A DNA stretch of 64,000 bases from SIAF01 sp046152955 (GTDB lineage: Bacteria; Planctomycetota; Planctomycetia; Planctomycetales; Planctomycetaceae), in NCBI GenBank assembly GCA_046152955.1, contig JBJXGA010000457.1:1-64000 (forward strand), given 5' to 3'. Of this stretch, positions 17,350-25,877 are shown one piece after another (positions within the stretch are counted from its first letter, which is position 1; each line of letters begins with the position of its first letter). The notes beneath the pieces were generated by a model. It did not search any database, was not told the origin of the DNA, and saw only the letters and a list, made by a program, of their open reading frames with translations. Position numbers and translations under genes: made by a program.

Positions 17350-17571
17350 ATGCTGGTTCTGGCCCGAAAAACGAGTGAGTCGATCTGGATGGGTGACGAT
17401 GTGCGGATCACCGTTGTCCAGATTCAGGGGGGACGGGTCCGGCTGGGGATCGAAGCCCCGCCACATGTCCGAATTCGTCGAGAAGAGGTGCTCCCGGAGC
17501 CATTTTTTGAGCGGTTTGCTCCGCCGGATTGGGAAGTGGCTGTGGGAACTGATGCAGACGACTCCTGGTGA
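17350..17571 (+). CDS. csrA: CsrA-family RNA-binding regulator (paralogue 1)
   Basis: Protein of 73 aa. CsrA binds GGA-containing hairpins in mRNAs and represses or stabilises them. The N-terminus MLVLARKTSE, the central RVRLGIEAPPHVRI and the RREEV motif match the family, including the Arg that contacts RNA in the VHREE region of Escherichia coli CsrA. The start is the second of two consecutive ATGs, 5 nt after a strong AGGAGG, and gives the canonical MLVL beginning. A ~420-bp gene-free, GGA-rich stretch with a hairpin and a terminator follows. A second, different csrA lies at 32315-32593. Confidence 0.92.
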   Translation: MLVLARKTSESIWMGDDVRITVVQIQGGRVRLGIEAPPHVRIRREEVLPEPFFERFAPPDWEVAVGTDADDSW

Positions 17572-17742
17572 ATGAATGCTTCCCTCCCGACGACAGCCCC
17601 AAGCCCGGAATCGCCTTGAGGATCTCGGGAATGGACGACTGTGGATTTGCCAATGCAAGCGGCACGGGGATTCTCAAGATTTATGCAGTCCCATCCACAC
17701 CGGTTGCCGATGAATATTGCTGTCAGCCCGCTGGCATGATCT

Positions 17743-17771
17743 GTTCCTGACTGGCCGGAACCGTCAGGAAC
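17743..17771 (+). other. 9-bp perfect hairpin with GGA in the loop, downstream of csrA
   Basis: GTTCCTGAC (17743-17751) and GTCAGGAAC (17763-17771) pair perfectly; the 11-nt loop TGGCCGGAACC exposes a GGA. It lies in the 423-bp gap between csrA and the convergent transporter gene. The gap holds about a dozen GGA triplets on the plus strand and ends in a strong terminator, so it is either a long csrA 3' leader or a small RNA. No gene is seen in the gap. Confidence 0.5.
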
Positions 17772-17950
17772 CCAGCGGTTCAAGATACGCGGATGAAGGT
17801 CGGGACGACACGTTTTCAAGTTCCGTCGGAGGCGCCAAACCCATACTCGTTGGCCAGGGGATCACCCAACGGACCGTGCTCACACGGCCGGATCCCCTTC
17901 CATTCTCGAAGCGATTCCACCGTCGCAACACGCTTGACGCCCGACTCACA

Positions 17951-17987
17951 GCGGCGGTTCCCTCCAGGGAACCGCCGCTTGTTTTTT
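17951..17987 (+). terminator. Rho-independent terminator
   Basis: GCGGCGGTTCCCT (17951-17963) pairs perfectly with 17966-17978, followed by TTGTTTTTT (17979-17987). It ends plus-strand transcripts coming from csrA, and sits 8 bp before the stop of the convergent transporter gene. Read from the minus strand there is no T-run. Confidence 0.9.
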
Positions 17988-17994
17988 GACAGCC

Positions 17995-19596
17995 TCAGCC
18001 GGACGATTGCGAAATGACCCCCAAATCCTGCAACAGCTTGTAGGCGGCGACTGTGGCCACGGTCCAAAAGAACAGTCCGATGAGCGTCAACAGAATCCGG
18101 ACGATCCAATTCGGCCGCAGTGGCTTGGGAAGGAGCGTGCTGTTGATCGCCACCACGTGCCAGCAACTGAATCCCAGAGCAAAGTTGTAAATGCTCGTGG
18201 CGATCTTGAGTAGCGTGCCGGGGCTGGGTACAAATCCGAGCATGACCACGCCAAACAGGGCATAGCCGGAGAGAACGGCAAAATACACGTTCTTGATTTT
18301 GCTTGGGTCCAGCGTATGCAGCCACTTGCTGGCGGTCCAAAAGACATCAACCCAGCGGCGGACAAAGCCATCGATCGTCGAGGCCATGCTGGGGGCCAGG
18401 ACGACAAACCCGCAAAACAAGGTCATCATCCACAGCATCTGGCCGACTTGCTCTCCCGCCCGCTCGCGCACCGCGTCGGCGGTCATCACCGAAAGGGTCC
18501 AGTCGCTCTGCTCGATTTTGCCGCGTTTCAGAAACTCAACTGACAGCATGCTGGGGAGCGCCAGGCCAAAAAAGCAAGCCGGCGCCCAGACGAACGCCTG
18601 GTCCCGAACGACGTGATAATACCACCGCTTCCAGCGAGGAAGCGACGCCTGGTCGGGGAGGAACACCGTTCCCATGTGCGACAACTGAATGTTGTGCCCC
18701 CCCACAAGGCTGGGAATCGCCCCGACGTGTGAGCCCATCCCCCAACCCTGGTCGCGGGTGTAGTTGCTGATCGGCGTGTTGGACAATCCTCCCTGTCCGG
18801 AGATGGCCACCAGACCCGACAGAAAGGCGGCCATCGACAGGTCGATTTTGGGCATCTCGCGCCCCTCCCACAGGGCGACCAAGACATTGTCGAGATCTCC
18901 TTCCGTGCCCACCGGAACCTGGCCAAATTTGAAAAATCCGCTGAAGATCTCCGTCCAGGTTCCCGCGTGTGAATAGAAAAAGGCCAGGATCAGCAGAAAC
19001 CCCATGACCACGACGATCTTAAACGTCATGATCAGCTTCAGCGAATTGTAGACCTTCCCCCCGAAGACCATGGGAAGTAGCGCCAATCCAAAAATCACGA
19101 GCGACAGCCCCCGGAGCAGAGTCCCATGTTCTATGGGATCGGGAACTTTCCCCAGGTACATGGTGACAATGGGGGTCGCCGCGCTGGCGGCCAAATATGG
19201 GAAGACCGTTCCAAAATCCAGCGCCAAATAGACCAACACCCAAAAGAGCGGGCCAGGCAGGGTGCGGCATTTGCCGGTGAAGATCGGTTCGCCGGTATAG
19301 AGCGTGTAGCGGCTGATCTCGATGTTGTAGAGCACCTGCCCCAGAATACTCAGCGTGGCCAGCCAGAGCAGCCCGCCGCCATACATCGCCGTGACCCTCG
19401 GTCCCAGCAGCCATTCGCCCCCGCCGATCGCCGCCCCTCCCATCAGCAACCCCGGTCCCAGGAATTGCCACAGGTTCTTCCATTGAAACCGCGGCGCGTC
19501 GGGAAGCGTTCCCAGGTTCCAGCGGGGCATGTCCTGGGCGCCGGGATGGGGCGCCTGGCCGGGCTCCGCAGCAGAATCGGCGAGCGATGATTCCAT
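17995..19596 (-). CDS. Nramp-related membrane transporter lacking canonical metal motifs
   Basis: About 533 aa with some 11 hydrophobic segments in the Nramp/APC-like arrangement, beginning FLGPGLLMGGAAIGGGEWLLGP. Canonical Nramp proteins carry DPGN in helix 1 and MPH in helix 6. Here the helix-1 position reads GGGE and the helix-6 region (GQGGLSNTPISNYTRDQGWGMG) has no MPH. The substrate is therefore probably not Mn(II)/Fe(II) by the usual mechanism. The start MESSLADSA is fixed by GGAGGTGA 8 nt upstream. It lies 118 bp after the universal stress gene on the same strand and may share its transcript. Similar GGGEWL proteins are frequent in planctomycetes and are usually labelled divalent metal transporters; the real substrate is unknown to me. 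Confidence 0.82.
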   Translation of the reverse strand: MESSLADSAAEPGQAPHPGAQDMPRWNLGTLPDAPRFQWKNLWQFLGPGLLMGGAAIGGGEWLLGPRVTAMYGGGLLWLATLSILGQVLYNIEISRYTLYTGEPIFTGKCRTLPGPLFWVLVYLALDFGTVFPYLAASAATPIVTMYLGKVPDPIEHGTLLRGLSLVIFGLALLPMVFGGKVYNSLKLIMTFKIVVVMGFLLILAFFYSHAGTWTEIFSGFFKFGQVPVGTEGDLDNVLVALWEGREMPKIDLSMAAFLSGLVAISGQGGLSNTPISNYTRDQGWGMGSHVGAIPSLVGGHNIQLSHMGTVFLPDQASLPRWKRWYYHVVRDQAFVWAPACFFGLALPSMLSVEFLKRGKIEQSDWTLSVMTADAVRERAGEQVGQMLWMMTLFCGFVVLAPSMASTIDGFVRRWVDVFWTASKWLHTLDPSKIKNVYFAVLSGYALFGVVMLGFVPSPGTLLKIATSIYNFALGFSCWHVVAINSTLLPKPLRPNWIVRILLTLIGLFFWTVATVAAYKLLQDLGVISQSSG

Positions 19597-19713
19597 ATCG
19601 GTGTCACCTCCGGGGATGGTGCGCCGGACAAGCCGGCGCGAGAAAGGCACTGTGACCGGCCGGACCCAGGGATGAAACCTTCGCCGGCGGTCGTTCGCAA
19701 AGAGGGGGGGCGC

Positions 19714-20178
19714 TTACGGCTTCAGGAACTCGTGCTCGCCGGAACGGACCGTCAAGACGGGACAGGGAGCGGTGCGGACGATTTTCTCCGCCACCGACCC
19801 CAGCAGGATGTGCGCCAGCGCGCCGCGACCGTGGGTTCCGACGATCACCAGGTCGGCGTCTTCGTCGCGCGCCACTCGGGCAATTTCCCCCGCCGGATTG
19901 CCGTGCACCATCAGCACGCGGGCCTGCGACAGCCCCGCCGCAGCCAGCACCTGTTCGCATTGCACCCGCGCATGCTGCTCCTGCAGTTCGCCGAGATTCG
20001 GAGGAAAATACCCCTCGGACACGGGGGGCAACTGCGAGATGAAATCCGGCTTTTCCAGCACGTGGCAAAGCACGACCTCCGCCTGAAAGGCCTGGGTAAA
20101 CGCCGCGGCATATTTTAATGCCACTTGCGAATGCTGGCTGAAATCCGTAGCGACGATGATGCGCTTCAGGTCGATCAT
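19714..20178 (-). CDS. Universal stress protein, UspA family
   Basis: Protein of 154 aa, single Usp domain. The N-terminal strand IIVATDFSQHSQVALKYA and the C-terminal ATP-binding signature G-x2-G-x9-G-S (GTHGRGALAHILLGS) are intact, so it should bind ATP like the MJ0577 group. The start MIDLKR follows AAGGG by 6 nt; a much longer open frame upstream is noise. It precedes the Nramp-related transporter by 118 bp on the same strand. Some Usp proteins bind and regulate transporters encoded next to them; that is only a suggestion here. Confidence 0.92.
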   Translation of the reverse strand: MIDLKRIIVATDFSQHSQVALKYAAAFTQAFQAEVVLCHVLEKPDFISQLPPVSEGYFPPNLGELQEQHARVQCEQVLAAAGLSQARVLMVHGNPAGEIARVARDEDADLVIVGTHGRGALAHILLGSVAEKIVRTAPCPVLTVRSGEHEFLKP

Positions 20179-20481
20179 GGAACCCTTTTCACCCCGACGT
20201 GGAACACCCTGCCAGATCCCCCCGCCCTGCCTCCTGTCGCGGAACATCCGGCCTATGAATTTGGTGAATCGCCGTCGGCTCCTCCGCGGCAGCACGCCTA
20301 ACCATACACGAAGCCTTGGTGGGTTCGCCAGTCCCCCGGCTGAGGAATCTGACCGAAGGGGAAACGAGTGGCGAGGCGGCGGCCGTTGCGGTACGATTTC
20401 CAAGCTTGATCGTCCGGCGATCCGTTCCGAATCTTCGAATCTCCGCCGGACGCGTTCCCTCCCGGATCGATCCCTTCCGCA
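20179..20481. other. Divergent intergenic region, no gene seen
   Basis: About 300 bp between the divergent universal stress and LarA-like genes. It must hold both promoters, but no sigma-54 site, dyad or repeat stood out. Confidence 0.5.
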
Positions 20482-21720
20482 ATGTCCGCCGACGCCCCTA
20501 TCCTCACTCCCGCGCAGGTCCGCGCGTGGATCCGTTCGCATTTGCCGATCGACGACTTTTTGAATCAGCGGGTGTTGTTGATCGTCCCCGACGGAACGCG
20601 AACTGCTCCCTTGCCGCTGCTGTTTGACGCTGTCTACCAACGGCTCCGCGCGGTGGCGTCGCAGTTTGACGTGCTGATCGCCCTGGGAACGCACCCTCCC
20701 ATGAACGAGCGACAGATGTGCCGCCTGCTGGGGATCGCCGAACAGGAACGGAACAAACTCTTCGCCCAGGTCGGACTCTTCAATCACGAGTGGGACGACC
20801 CCGAGGGACTCTTGCATCTGGGACGCCTGACGGCCGAGGAGACCAGCGCCCTCTCCGGCGGACTGCTTGCGGAAAACGTCCCGGTGACGATCAACTCGCG
20901 GATCACCGACTATGACGTGCTCCTGGTCCTGGGACCGGTGTTTCCGCACGAAGTGGTGGGGTTCTCCGGCGGCAACAAATATTTCTTTCCGGGGATCGCC
21001 GGCGCGGAGATTCTCAATTTCTTCCATTGGCTGGGGGCCCTGATCACCAACGCCGCGATCATCGGCGTCAAACAGACCCCCGTGCGGCAGGTGGTCGATC
21101 GGGCGGCGGCGCTGATCCCAGTCACCCGAAAGTGTCTGGCGTTCGTTGTCTCTCCTCAGGCGGAAATTCATGGGATGTTTTACGGCACTCCCGAAGCCGC
21201 CTGGAATGAGGCGGCGGACCTTTCGGCGCAGACCCACATCACCCGCGTGCCGCGCCCGTTCCGGCAAGTCCTCTCCTGCGCCCCGCCGATGTACGACGAA
21301 TTGTGGGTCGCCGGGAAATGCATGTACAAATTGGAACCGGTCGTGGCCGACGGAGGGGAACTCATCATTTATGCCCCGCACCTGACGGAAATCTCGATCA
21401 CGCACGGCGCGATGATCCGCCAAGTGGGCTACCATTGCCGCGATTACTTTACGAACCAGCCCGGGCGCTTTGAGCACATCCCCCGCGGCGTGTTGGCGCA
21501 TTCGACCCACGTGCGAGGACAGGGGACGTATCTTGCCGGAATCGAGCAGTGCCGCATCCAGGTGACGCTGGCCACCGGCATCCCCGAAGCGGTGTGTCGC
21601 GAGATCAACCTGGGCTACCGCGATCCGGCGTCCATCGACGTGGAAGCGTTCGCCGATCGCGAGGAGGAAGGGGTGCTGCTGGTGCGCAAGGCGGGGGAGA
21701 TGTTGTATCGGCTGGAATGA
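20482..21720 (+). CDS. LarA-like nickel-pincer nucleotide enzyme (lactate racemase family)
   Basis: Protein of 412 aa. LarA racemises lactate using a nickel-pincer nucleotide covalently held by a Lys and with Ni bound by His. The motifs are in order: LGTHPPM (His71), FPHEVVGFSGGNK (His156 and Lys166) and a following His182 in NFFHWLG. The spacings His-10-Lys-16-His are exactly those of Lactiplantibacillus LarA (His174, Lys184, His200), so the cofactor site is intact. No larB, larC or larE cofactor genes are in the window. LarA homologues act on many 2-hydroxy acids, so the substrate is open. It is followed after 50 bp by a HisN-like phosphatase on the same strand. Confidence 0.88.
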   Translation: MSADAPILTPAQVRAWIRSHLPIDDFLNQRVLLIVPDGTRTAPLPLLFDAVYQRLRAVASQFDVLIALGTHPPMNERQMCRLLGIAEQERNKLFAQVGLFNHEWDDPEGLLHLGRLTAEETSALSGGLLAENVPVTINSRITDYDVLLVLGPVFPHEVVGFSGGNKYFFPGIAGAEILNFFHWLGALITNAAIIGVKQTPVRQVVDRAAALIPVTRKCLAFVVSPQAEIHGMFYGTPEAAWNEAADLSAQTHITRVPRPFRQVLSCAPPMYDELWVAGKCMYKLEPVVADGGELIIYAPHLTEISITHGAMIRQVGYHCRDYFTNQPGRFEHIPRGVLAHSTHVRGQGTYLAGIEQCRIQVTLATGIPEAVCREINLGYRDPASIDVEAFADREEEGVLLVRKAGEMLYRLE

Positions 21721-21770
21721 CGGTTTGGGTCATGTTCAGGAATCGCTGAGTCGACTAGGATTTACGGAGA

Positions 21771-22637
21771 ATGAGCGACGGCGAGCCCGCCATCGCCGAA
21801 ACGCCTGACACGACTCCTGAAGGACTACGCGTGCCCACCGTCAACCCTCCCGCAAGCGAACTTGCACCTCGTCTGGACATCGCCTTATCGGCCGCCCGCG
21901 GGGCGGGCGACTTGATTCTGACGCACTACCAGGCGACCGGACTGGTCGTCGATCGGAAGGGGGACAATTCGCCGGTAACGGTCGCCGATCGAAATGCCGA
22001 GCAGTTTCTGCGGGCCGAAATCGCCCGGCACTTTCCCGCCGACGCCATTTTTGGCGAGGAGTTTGGCGAGCAATCGGGGAGTTCCGGGTATCGCTGGATT
22101 CTCGATCCGCTGGATGGAACCAAGTCCTTCATCCACGGCGTGCCATTGTTTGGCACGCTGGTGGGGGTGGAGCTGGAAGGTCGCTGCGTGGCCGGAGTGT
22201 GTCACTTTCCGGTGCTGAATGAAACGGCGTGGGGAGGGCGCGGCCTGGGAGCGTGGTGGCAGCCGGCGGGCGCCGATCCCCGGCCGGCGCGCGTCTCGCA
22301 GATCGCCCATTTTTCTCAGTCGTTGTTGTGCTTTACGACCGTGCAGGGCTTCACCCGCATTGGCCGCATGGACGCCTTCGAAGCGCTGGTCGGCGCCGCG
22401 GGAATCGCTCGCGGATGGGGAGACTGCTACGGCCACGTCCTCGTCGCCACCGGGCGCGCGGAAGTGATGGTCGATCCGCTCATGAACCCCTGGGACGGCG
22501 CGGCTCTGGTCCCGATCATTGAAGAGGCGGGCGGATCGTTCATGGACTGGAACGGCAAACCGACGATCTACTCGGGAAATGGCATCTCGGTCAACGCCCC
22601 CCTCCGCGAACCCGTTCTGCGGATCACCCGCCGCTAG
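21771..22637 (+). CDS. hisN: Inositol-monophosphatase-family phosphatase, probable histidinol-phosphatase
   Basis: Protein of 288 aa with an extended ~30-residue N-terminus before the domain. The metal motifs are GEEFG (95-99), WILDPLDGTKSF (109-120) and a C-terminal WDGAALVPIIEEAGG. The region GWGDCYGHVLVATGRAEVMVD is characteristic of the HisN branch rather than SuhB or CysQ. The expected reaction is dephosphorylation of histidinol phosphate in histidine biosynthesis, Mg-dependent, in the cytoplasm. No other his genes are nearby, so the pathway role rests on sequence alone and inositol monophosphatase activity remains possible. It follows larA-like by 50 bp, and converges on the aldehyde dehydrogenase. 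Confidence 0.85.
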   Translation: MSDGEPAIAETPDTTPEGLRVPTVNPPASELAPRLDIALSAARGAGDLILTHYQATGLVVDRKGDNSPVTVADRNAEQFLRAEIARHFPADAIFGEEFGEQSGSSGYRWILDPLDGTKSFIHGVPLFGTLVGVELEGRCVAGVCHFPVLNETAWGGRGLGAWWQPAGADPRPARVSQIAHFSQSLLCFTTVQGFTRIGRMDAFEALVGAAGIARGWGDCYGHVLVATGRAEVMVDPLMNPWDGAALVPIIEEAGGSFMDWNGKPTIYSGNGISVNAPLREPVLRITRR

Positions 22638-22653
22638 GCCCCCATGCGTCCCC

Positions 22654-24072
22654 TCAGGAATTCAGATGGAACACCACCATCTTTTCTTCGGTCATTTCTT
22701 TGACGGCGTAGTGAGGGCCTTCTTTTCCCAGGCCGCTGTCTTTGAGTCCGCCATAGGGCATCATGTCGGCTCGCCACTGCGTTCCCCAGTTGATGTGCAG
22801 GTTGCCGCTGTCGACTTCCCGGGCGAAGCGCATCGCTCGCTCGATGTCGCGGGTGAAGATGCTGGCCGAGAGTCCGTAGTTGGTGGAGTTGGCCAGTCGG
22901 ATCGCCTCGTCGATGTCGCTGGTCCTGGTCACGGCGACCGCCGGGCCGAACAGTTCATCGCAACTGATCCGCATTTCCGGCGAGACGTCGGCCAGCACGG
23001 TCGGTTCGTGCAGCGTCCCCTGCCGGTGGCCTCCCGTGACCAATCGGGCCCCGGCCCCCACCGCCTCTCGAATCCAGGATTCCACCCGGACCGCGTCCTG
23101 TTCGCGGATCATGGGGCCCATTTTCGTCCCTTCGGCCAACTGGTCCCCGGTCTTGAGCGCCTGCACTTTGGGAGTCAGCGCATCGAGGAAATCACCGTAT
23201 ACGGGCGATGAGGTCAAGATCCGCTGCGCGGAGATGCAAACCTGGCCGGCGTTCGAAAACCCGGAAGCGGCGACCATCGCTGCCGCCAGATCGAGGTCGG
23301 CGTCGTCCATGATGATTACGGGGCTGTTGCTCCCCAGTTCCATCGTGACCCGTTTCACCCCCGCCAGTTTGCAGATCGCCTCGCCGACTTCAAAACTCCC
23401 GGTGAAACTGATCTTCCGCACGCGGCGGTCGGTACACAGGGAGTTGCCGATTTCCCCCCCGCCTCCGGTCAGACAGGCGATCGCCTGTCCGGGCAGCCCC
23501 GCTTCCAGCAGAATCTCCACCAGTGCCAAGGCCGACAGGGGAGTGTCGCTGGCGGGTTTGATCAGGACGGCATTTCCCGCGGCGAGCGCCGGCCCCACCT
23601 TGTGGGCGACCAGATTGAGGGGAAAATTGAACGGGGTGATGGCGGCCACGATGCCGCACGGGACGCGGAGCGTGAACCCGAACTTGCCTTGGGCGCCTGG
23701 GGCGGCATCGAGCGGGATCACTTCGCTCGAGAGACGCTTGGCTTCATCCGCCGAGATATCGATCGTCTCTCGGGCGCGGCTGGCTTCAAAGACTCCTTCC
23801 GCCAGGATCTTTCCCTCTTCGCTGCTGACAATCCGTCCCAGTTCCGCTTCACGGGCCTGCATGATCTGGGCCGCCTTGCGGAGAATCCGGCTGCGCTCGT
23901 AGGCGGGCATCCCCTTCATGATCCGCGCCCCTTCCTCCAGGACGCCCAGCGCCTGATCGACGTCCGCCGCCGAGGCGCGCGGCACAGTGTCCAGCACCTG
24001 GCCATTGTACGGATTGGCCACTTCGATCTTCTGAGAACGTTCCTGCCACTGGCCGCATAAGAACATGCGCAT
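22654..24072 (-). CDS. NAD(P)-dependent aldehyde dehydrogenase (GapN/lactaldehyde-dehydrogenase-like)
   Basis: Protein of 472 aa. The cofactor fold contains ITPFNFPLNLVAHKVGPALAAGN; the general base is Glu245 (MELGSN) and the nucleophile Cys279 (NAGQVCISAQR). The C-terminal GLKDSGLGKEGPHYAVKEMTE motif is the type found in GapN, lactaldehyde and related semialdehyde dehydrogenases. It is complete and of normal length. It is not in an operon: a repeat-rich gap precedes it, and it converges with the HisN-like gene 16 bp away. A link to the nearby LarA-like enzyme through lactate or another hydroxy-acid metabolism is conceivable but unsupported. Confidence 0.9.
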   Translation of the reverse strand: MRMFLCGQWQERSQKIEVANPYNGQVLDTVPRASAADVDQALGVLEEGARIMKGMPAYERSRILRKAAQIMQAREAELGRIVSSEEGKILAEGVFEASRARETIDISADEAKRLSSEVIPLDAAPGAQGKFGFTLRVPCGIVAAITPFNFPLNLVAHKVGPALAAGNAVLIKPASDTPLSALALVEILLEAGLPGQAIACLTGGGGEIGNSLCTDRRVRKISFTGSFEVGEAICKLAGVKRVTMELGSNSPVIIMDDADLDLAAAMVAASGFSNAGQVCISAQRILTSSPVYGDFLDALTPKVQALKTGDQLAEGTKMGPMIREQDAVRVESWIREAVGAGARLVTGGHRQGTLHEPTVLADVSPEMRISCDELFGPAVAVTRTSDIDEAIRLANSTNYGLSASIFTRDIERAMRFAREVDSGNLHINWGTQWRADMMPYGGLKDSGLGKEGPHYAVKEMTEEKMVVFHLNS

Positions 24073-24291
24073 TGCGAGATTCCTTGGTAACAGTCCAGCC
24101 GGTCATGATCCAGCCCAGATCGTAATCAATCGGGGCCGCAATTGGGACGATTCAGCGAGGAAAGGAGCGCTCTGGCCCTGCTCTCCAGGTCGTTGTTCCG
24201 GCGAGAGTGGAGGTGCGCAGAAAAGTCGCCTGGAGCGCCAGGCGTGGTTCCATCGAGCAATTGTTGTCGCGTTTCGCAACGTGTGCAACAG

Positions 24292-24330
24292 CTCGGGAGG
24301 GCGAGGCTCCCGCCGAGCCACCAATGTGCT
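24292..24330 (+). repeat. GGAGGGCGAG-type interspersed repeat, copy 2
   Basis: Core GGGAGGGCGAGGCTCCCGCC then GAGCCACCAATGTGCTTGC. Same family as 10308 and 24419-24515. It lies in the 505-bp gap between the aldehyde dehydrogenase start and the next gene; the rest of the gap shows no gene. Confidence 0.75.
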
Positions 24331-24418
24331 TGCGTCGAGTCAAATCGTGCAATGGGCAGCGGGAGAACTCTCACTGAAAGTCGATCTCATCCCAACGGCG
24401 CGGTTCAAAACTCAACAA

Positions 24419-24515
24419 CGCACAGCGGCGGCTCGCGGGGACGCTCGCCCTCCCAGTGTGCGTTGCCGCGCAGCTTGGGAGGGCGAGGTTACCGCCGAGC
24501 CGCCAATGTGCTTGC
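24419..24515. repeat. Inverted pair of GGAGGGCGAG-type repeats, copies 3 and 4
   Basis: Copy 3 (24419-24456) is on the minus strand and copy 4 (24474-24515) on the plus strand, so the pair can fold into one long hairpin with a loop of about 17 nt. Each copy carries the AGCGGCGGCTCG...CTCGCCCTCCC core. They lie just beyond the 3' end of the gene at 24578-25540 and might end its transcript. Confidence 0.75.
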
Positions 24516-24577
24516 AGCGACGTTTGGTTCCGCGGACGCTGGCAGCGTCCCTCACGGGGCGGGGAACACAGTCACGT

Positions 24578-25540
24578 TCAATAGGCAAAGATCCCTGTGC
24601 CGTACCACCCGCCGTTGCCACGTACCAGGTCGTATCCAAAGATCGTTGCCGGGGAGCTCATGATGCCCCAGTGGGCGGGGGAGCCGTGCCATTGATTGAC
24701 CACTTCCGCGGCGGCGTCCAGCAGTTCTCGGTTGCCTCCCATGGCGGCCACCTCCTGTGGCGAGCGGCCGGTGGCGGCCGAGATGGCCCCCGATCGGGTG
24801 CCCCAGTCGTGGTGGCCGACTGACCCGTATTGGGACATCAGCCGCGACGATTCGCGCGCCTGCTGGCACAGGAACGCATGGCACTGGCCGTGCGTGGTGC
24901 TGACCGGAGCGGCGGGATGAACCCGCACGGCGTAAATCAGCGCCCGTTGCGTGAGTGTCGCCTTGGGAAGGGCCAGGACGATCTTTGTGTTCCAGACCGA
25001 GTACTGTCCGGCGTAGCTGAAGGGATGCGCCGAAATCAGCTTGCCGTTCAATTCCGAACGGGGACTGGTTAGATCGATGATGGCAAATCCCTGGCGTCCG
25101 TACATGTGCTCAAACGAAGAGTGTTGCAACAGCTTCTTCGGCGGATCGTCGGAGTTGTCCGGGGGTTGCACCGCATCGACCGGCAGCGCCAGCCGCGTGA
25201 CAGCCTCCAGGGGAGCCTGCATGTCCCGGTGCGCGAGCACCTCGCGCTCGAATTGATCGGCAATGCGGGACTGCTTCTCATCGCGGAAGACGATGAACAG
25301 TAGTTTGTTTTCGTCGCGCGCCTGACGGTAGGCGGCGGTGTAGTCGATGTGCCAATCCAGCGTGCCGATCGTCCGACAGGCGATCTCGTCTCCCTGATCG
25401 GAGAGGGTGCTGGGGTCCGAGGCGACTGCCGCGGGTTCTTCGGCTTCTGCCACCGGTTCGGGCCGCAGTTCGTCTCCCCACACGGGGAAGGCGACCAACG
25501 TCCAGGCCGCGGCCGCTACAAAAATTGATGCTCGTTTCAT
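24578..25540 (-). CDS. Secreted protein with thioredoxin-like and CAP-like segments
   Basis: Protein of 320 aa with a clear signal peptide (residues 1-22, ending FPVWG). Residues ~55-195 look thioredoxin-like: IDYTAAYRQARDENKLLFIVFRDE resembles the strand-helix opening of thiol-disulfide domains, but the usual CxxC is missing. Residues ~200-320 look like a SCP/CAP domain, with helices holding HAFLCQQARESSRLMSQYGSVGHHDW and a C-terminal HWGIMSSPATIFGYDLVRGNG strand pair. The two-domain arrangement is not one I can name. An extracellular or periplasmic role is inferred. Neighbours on both sides are repeats, so context gives no further clue. Confidence 0.65.
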   Translation of the reverse strand: MKRASIFVAAAAWTLVAFPVWGDELRPEPVAEAEEPAAVASDPSTLSDQGDEIACRTIGTLDWHIDYTAAYRQARDENKLLFIVFRDEKQSRIADQFEREVLAHRDMQAPLEAVTRLALPVDAVQPPDNSDDPPKKLLQHSSFEHMYGRQGFAIIDLTSPRSELNGKLISAHPFSYAGQYSVWNTKIVLALPKATLTQRALIYAVRVHPAAPVSTTHGQCHAFLCQQARESSRLMSQYGSVGHHDWGTRSGAISAATGRSPQEVAAMGGNRELLDAAAEVVNQWHGSPAHWGIMSSPATIFGYDLVRGNGGWYGTGIFAY

Positions 25541-25877
25541 GGCTGAGTCTCCTGACAGCAGGGTTCTAGTTCTGTTTCGATCGAGAGCCGCAATTCAGCA
25601 GCGGTCTGAGTTGACCGCCGACTCCCGGCGCCCACCGTGGGCGCAATCCCAGCCTGCATGATTCCCAGCCTGAGCCCGCGTTCACGTCCTGACCCCAGGA
25701 CACCCAGCCGATCCGAGTTGGCCGTCGTCATGACGGAACCTCAGCGCCTGCCAACATGCGACCCAACTTGCATGACGGCTTGCCGACCCACGGACCCACA
25801 CACCCACTCGCGTCCTAATCCCCGGCGGCCGCCGATCCGAACCCATCCGGACCTGAACGACCGCTCCGCGGGGTGTG
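25541..25877. other. Intergenic region with a 17-bp palindrome, no gene seen
   Basis: About 340 bp upstream of the thioredoxin/CAP-like gene. It holds a perfect palindrome GCGCCCAC-C-GTGGGCGC at 25628-25644, about 90 bp before that gene's start, and a smaller one, GTCCTG-ACCC-CAGGAC. Either could be an operator. No coding potential stood out. Confidence 0.4.

Noticed and set aside
17770..17800. GGTTCAAGA as a tRNA T-loop downstream of csrA
   Set aside because: No flanking T-stem, acceptor stem or anticodon arm can be folded.
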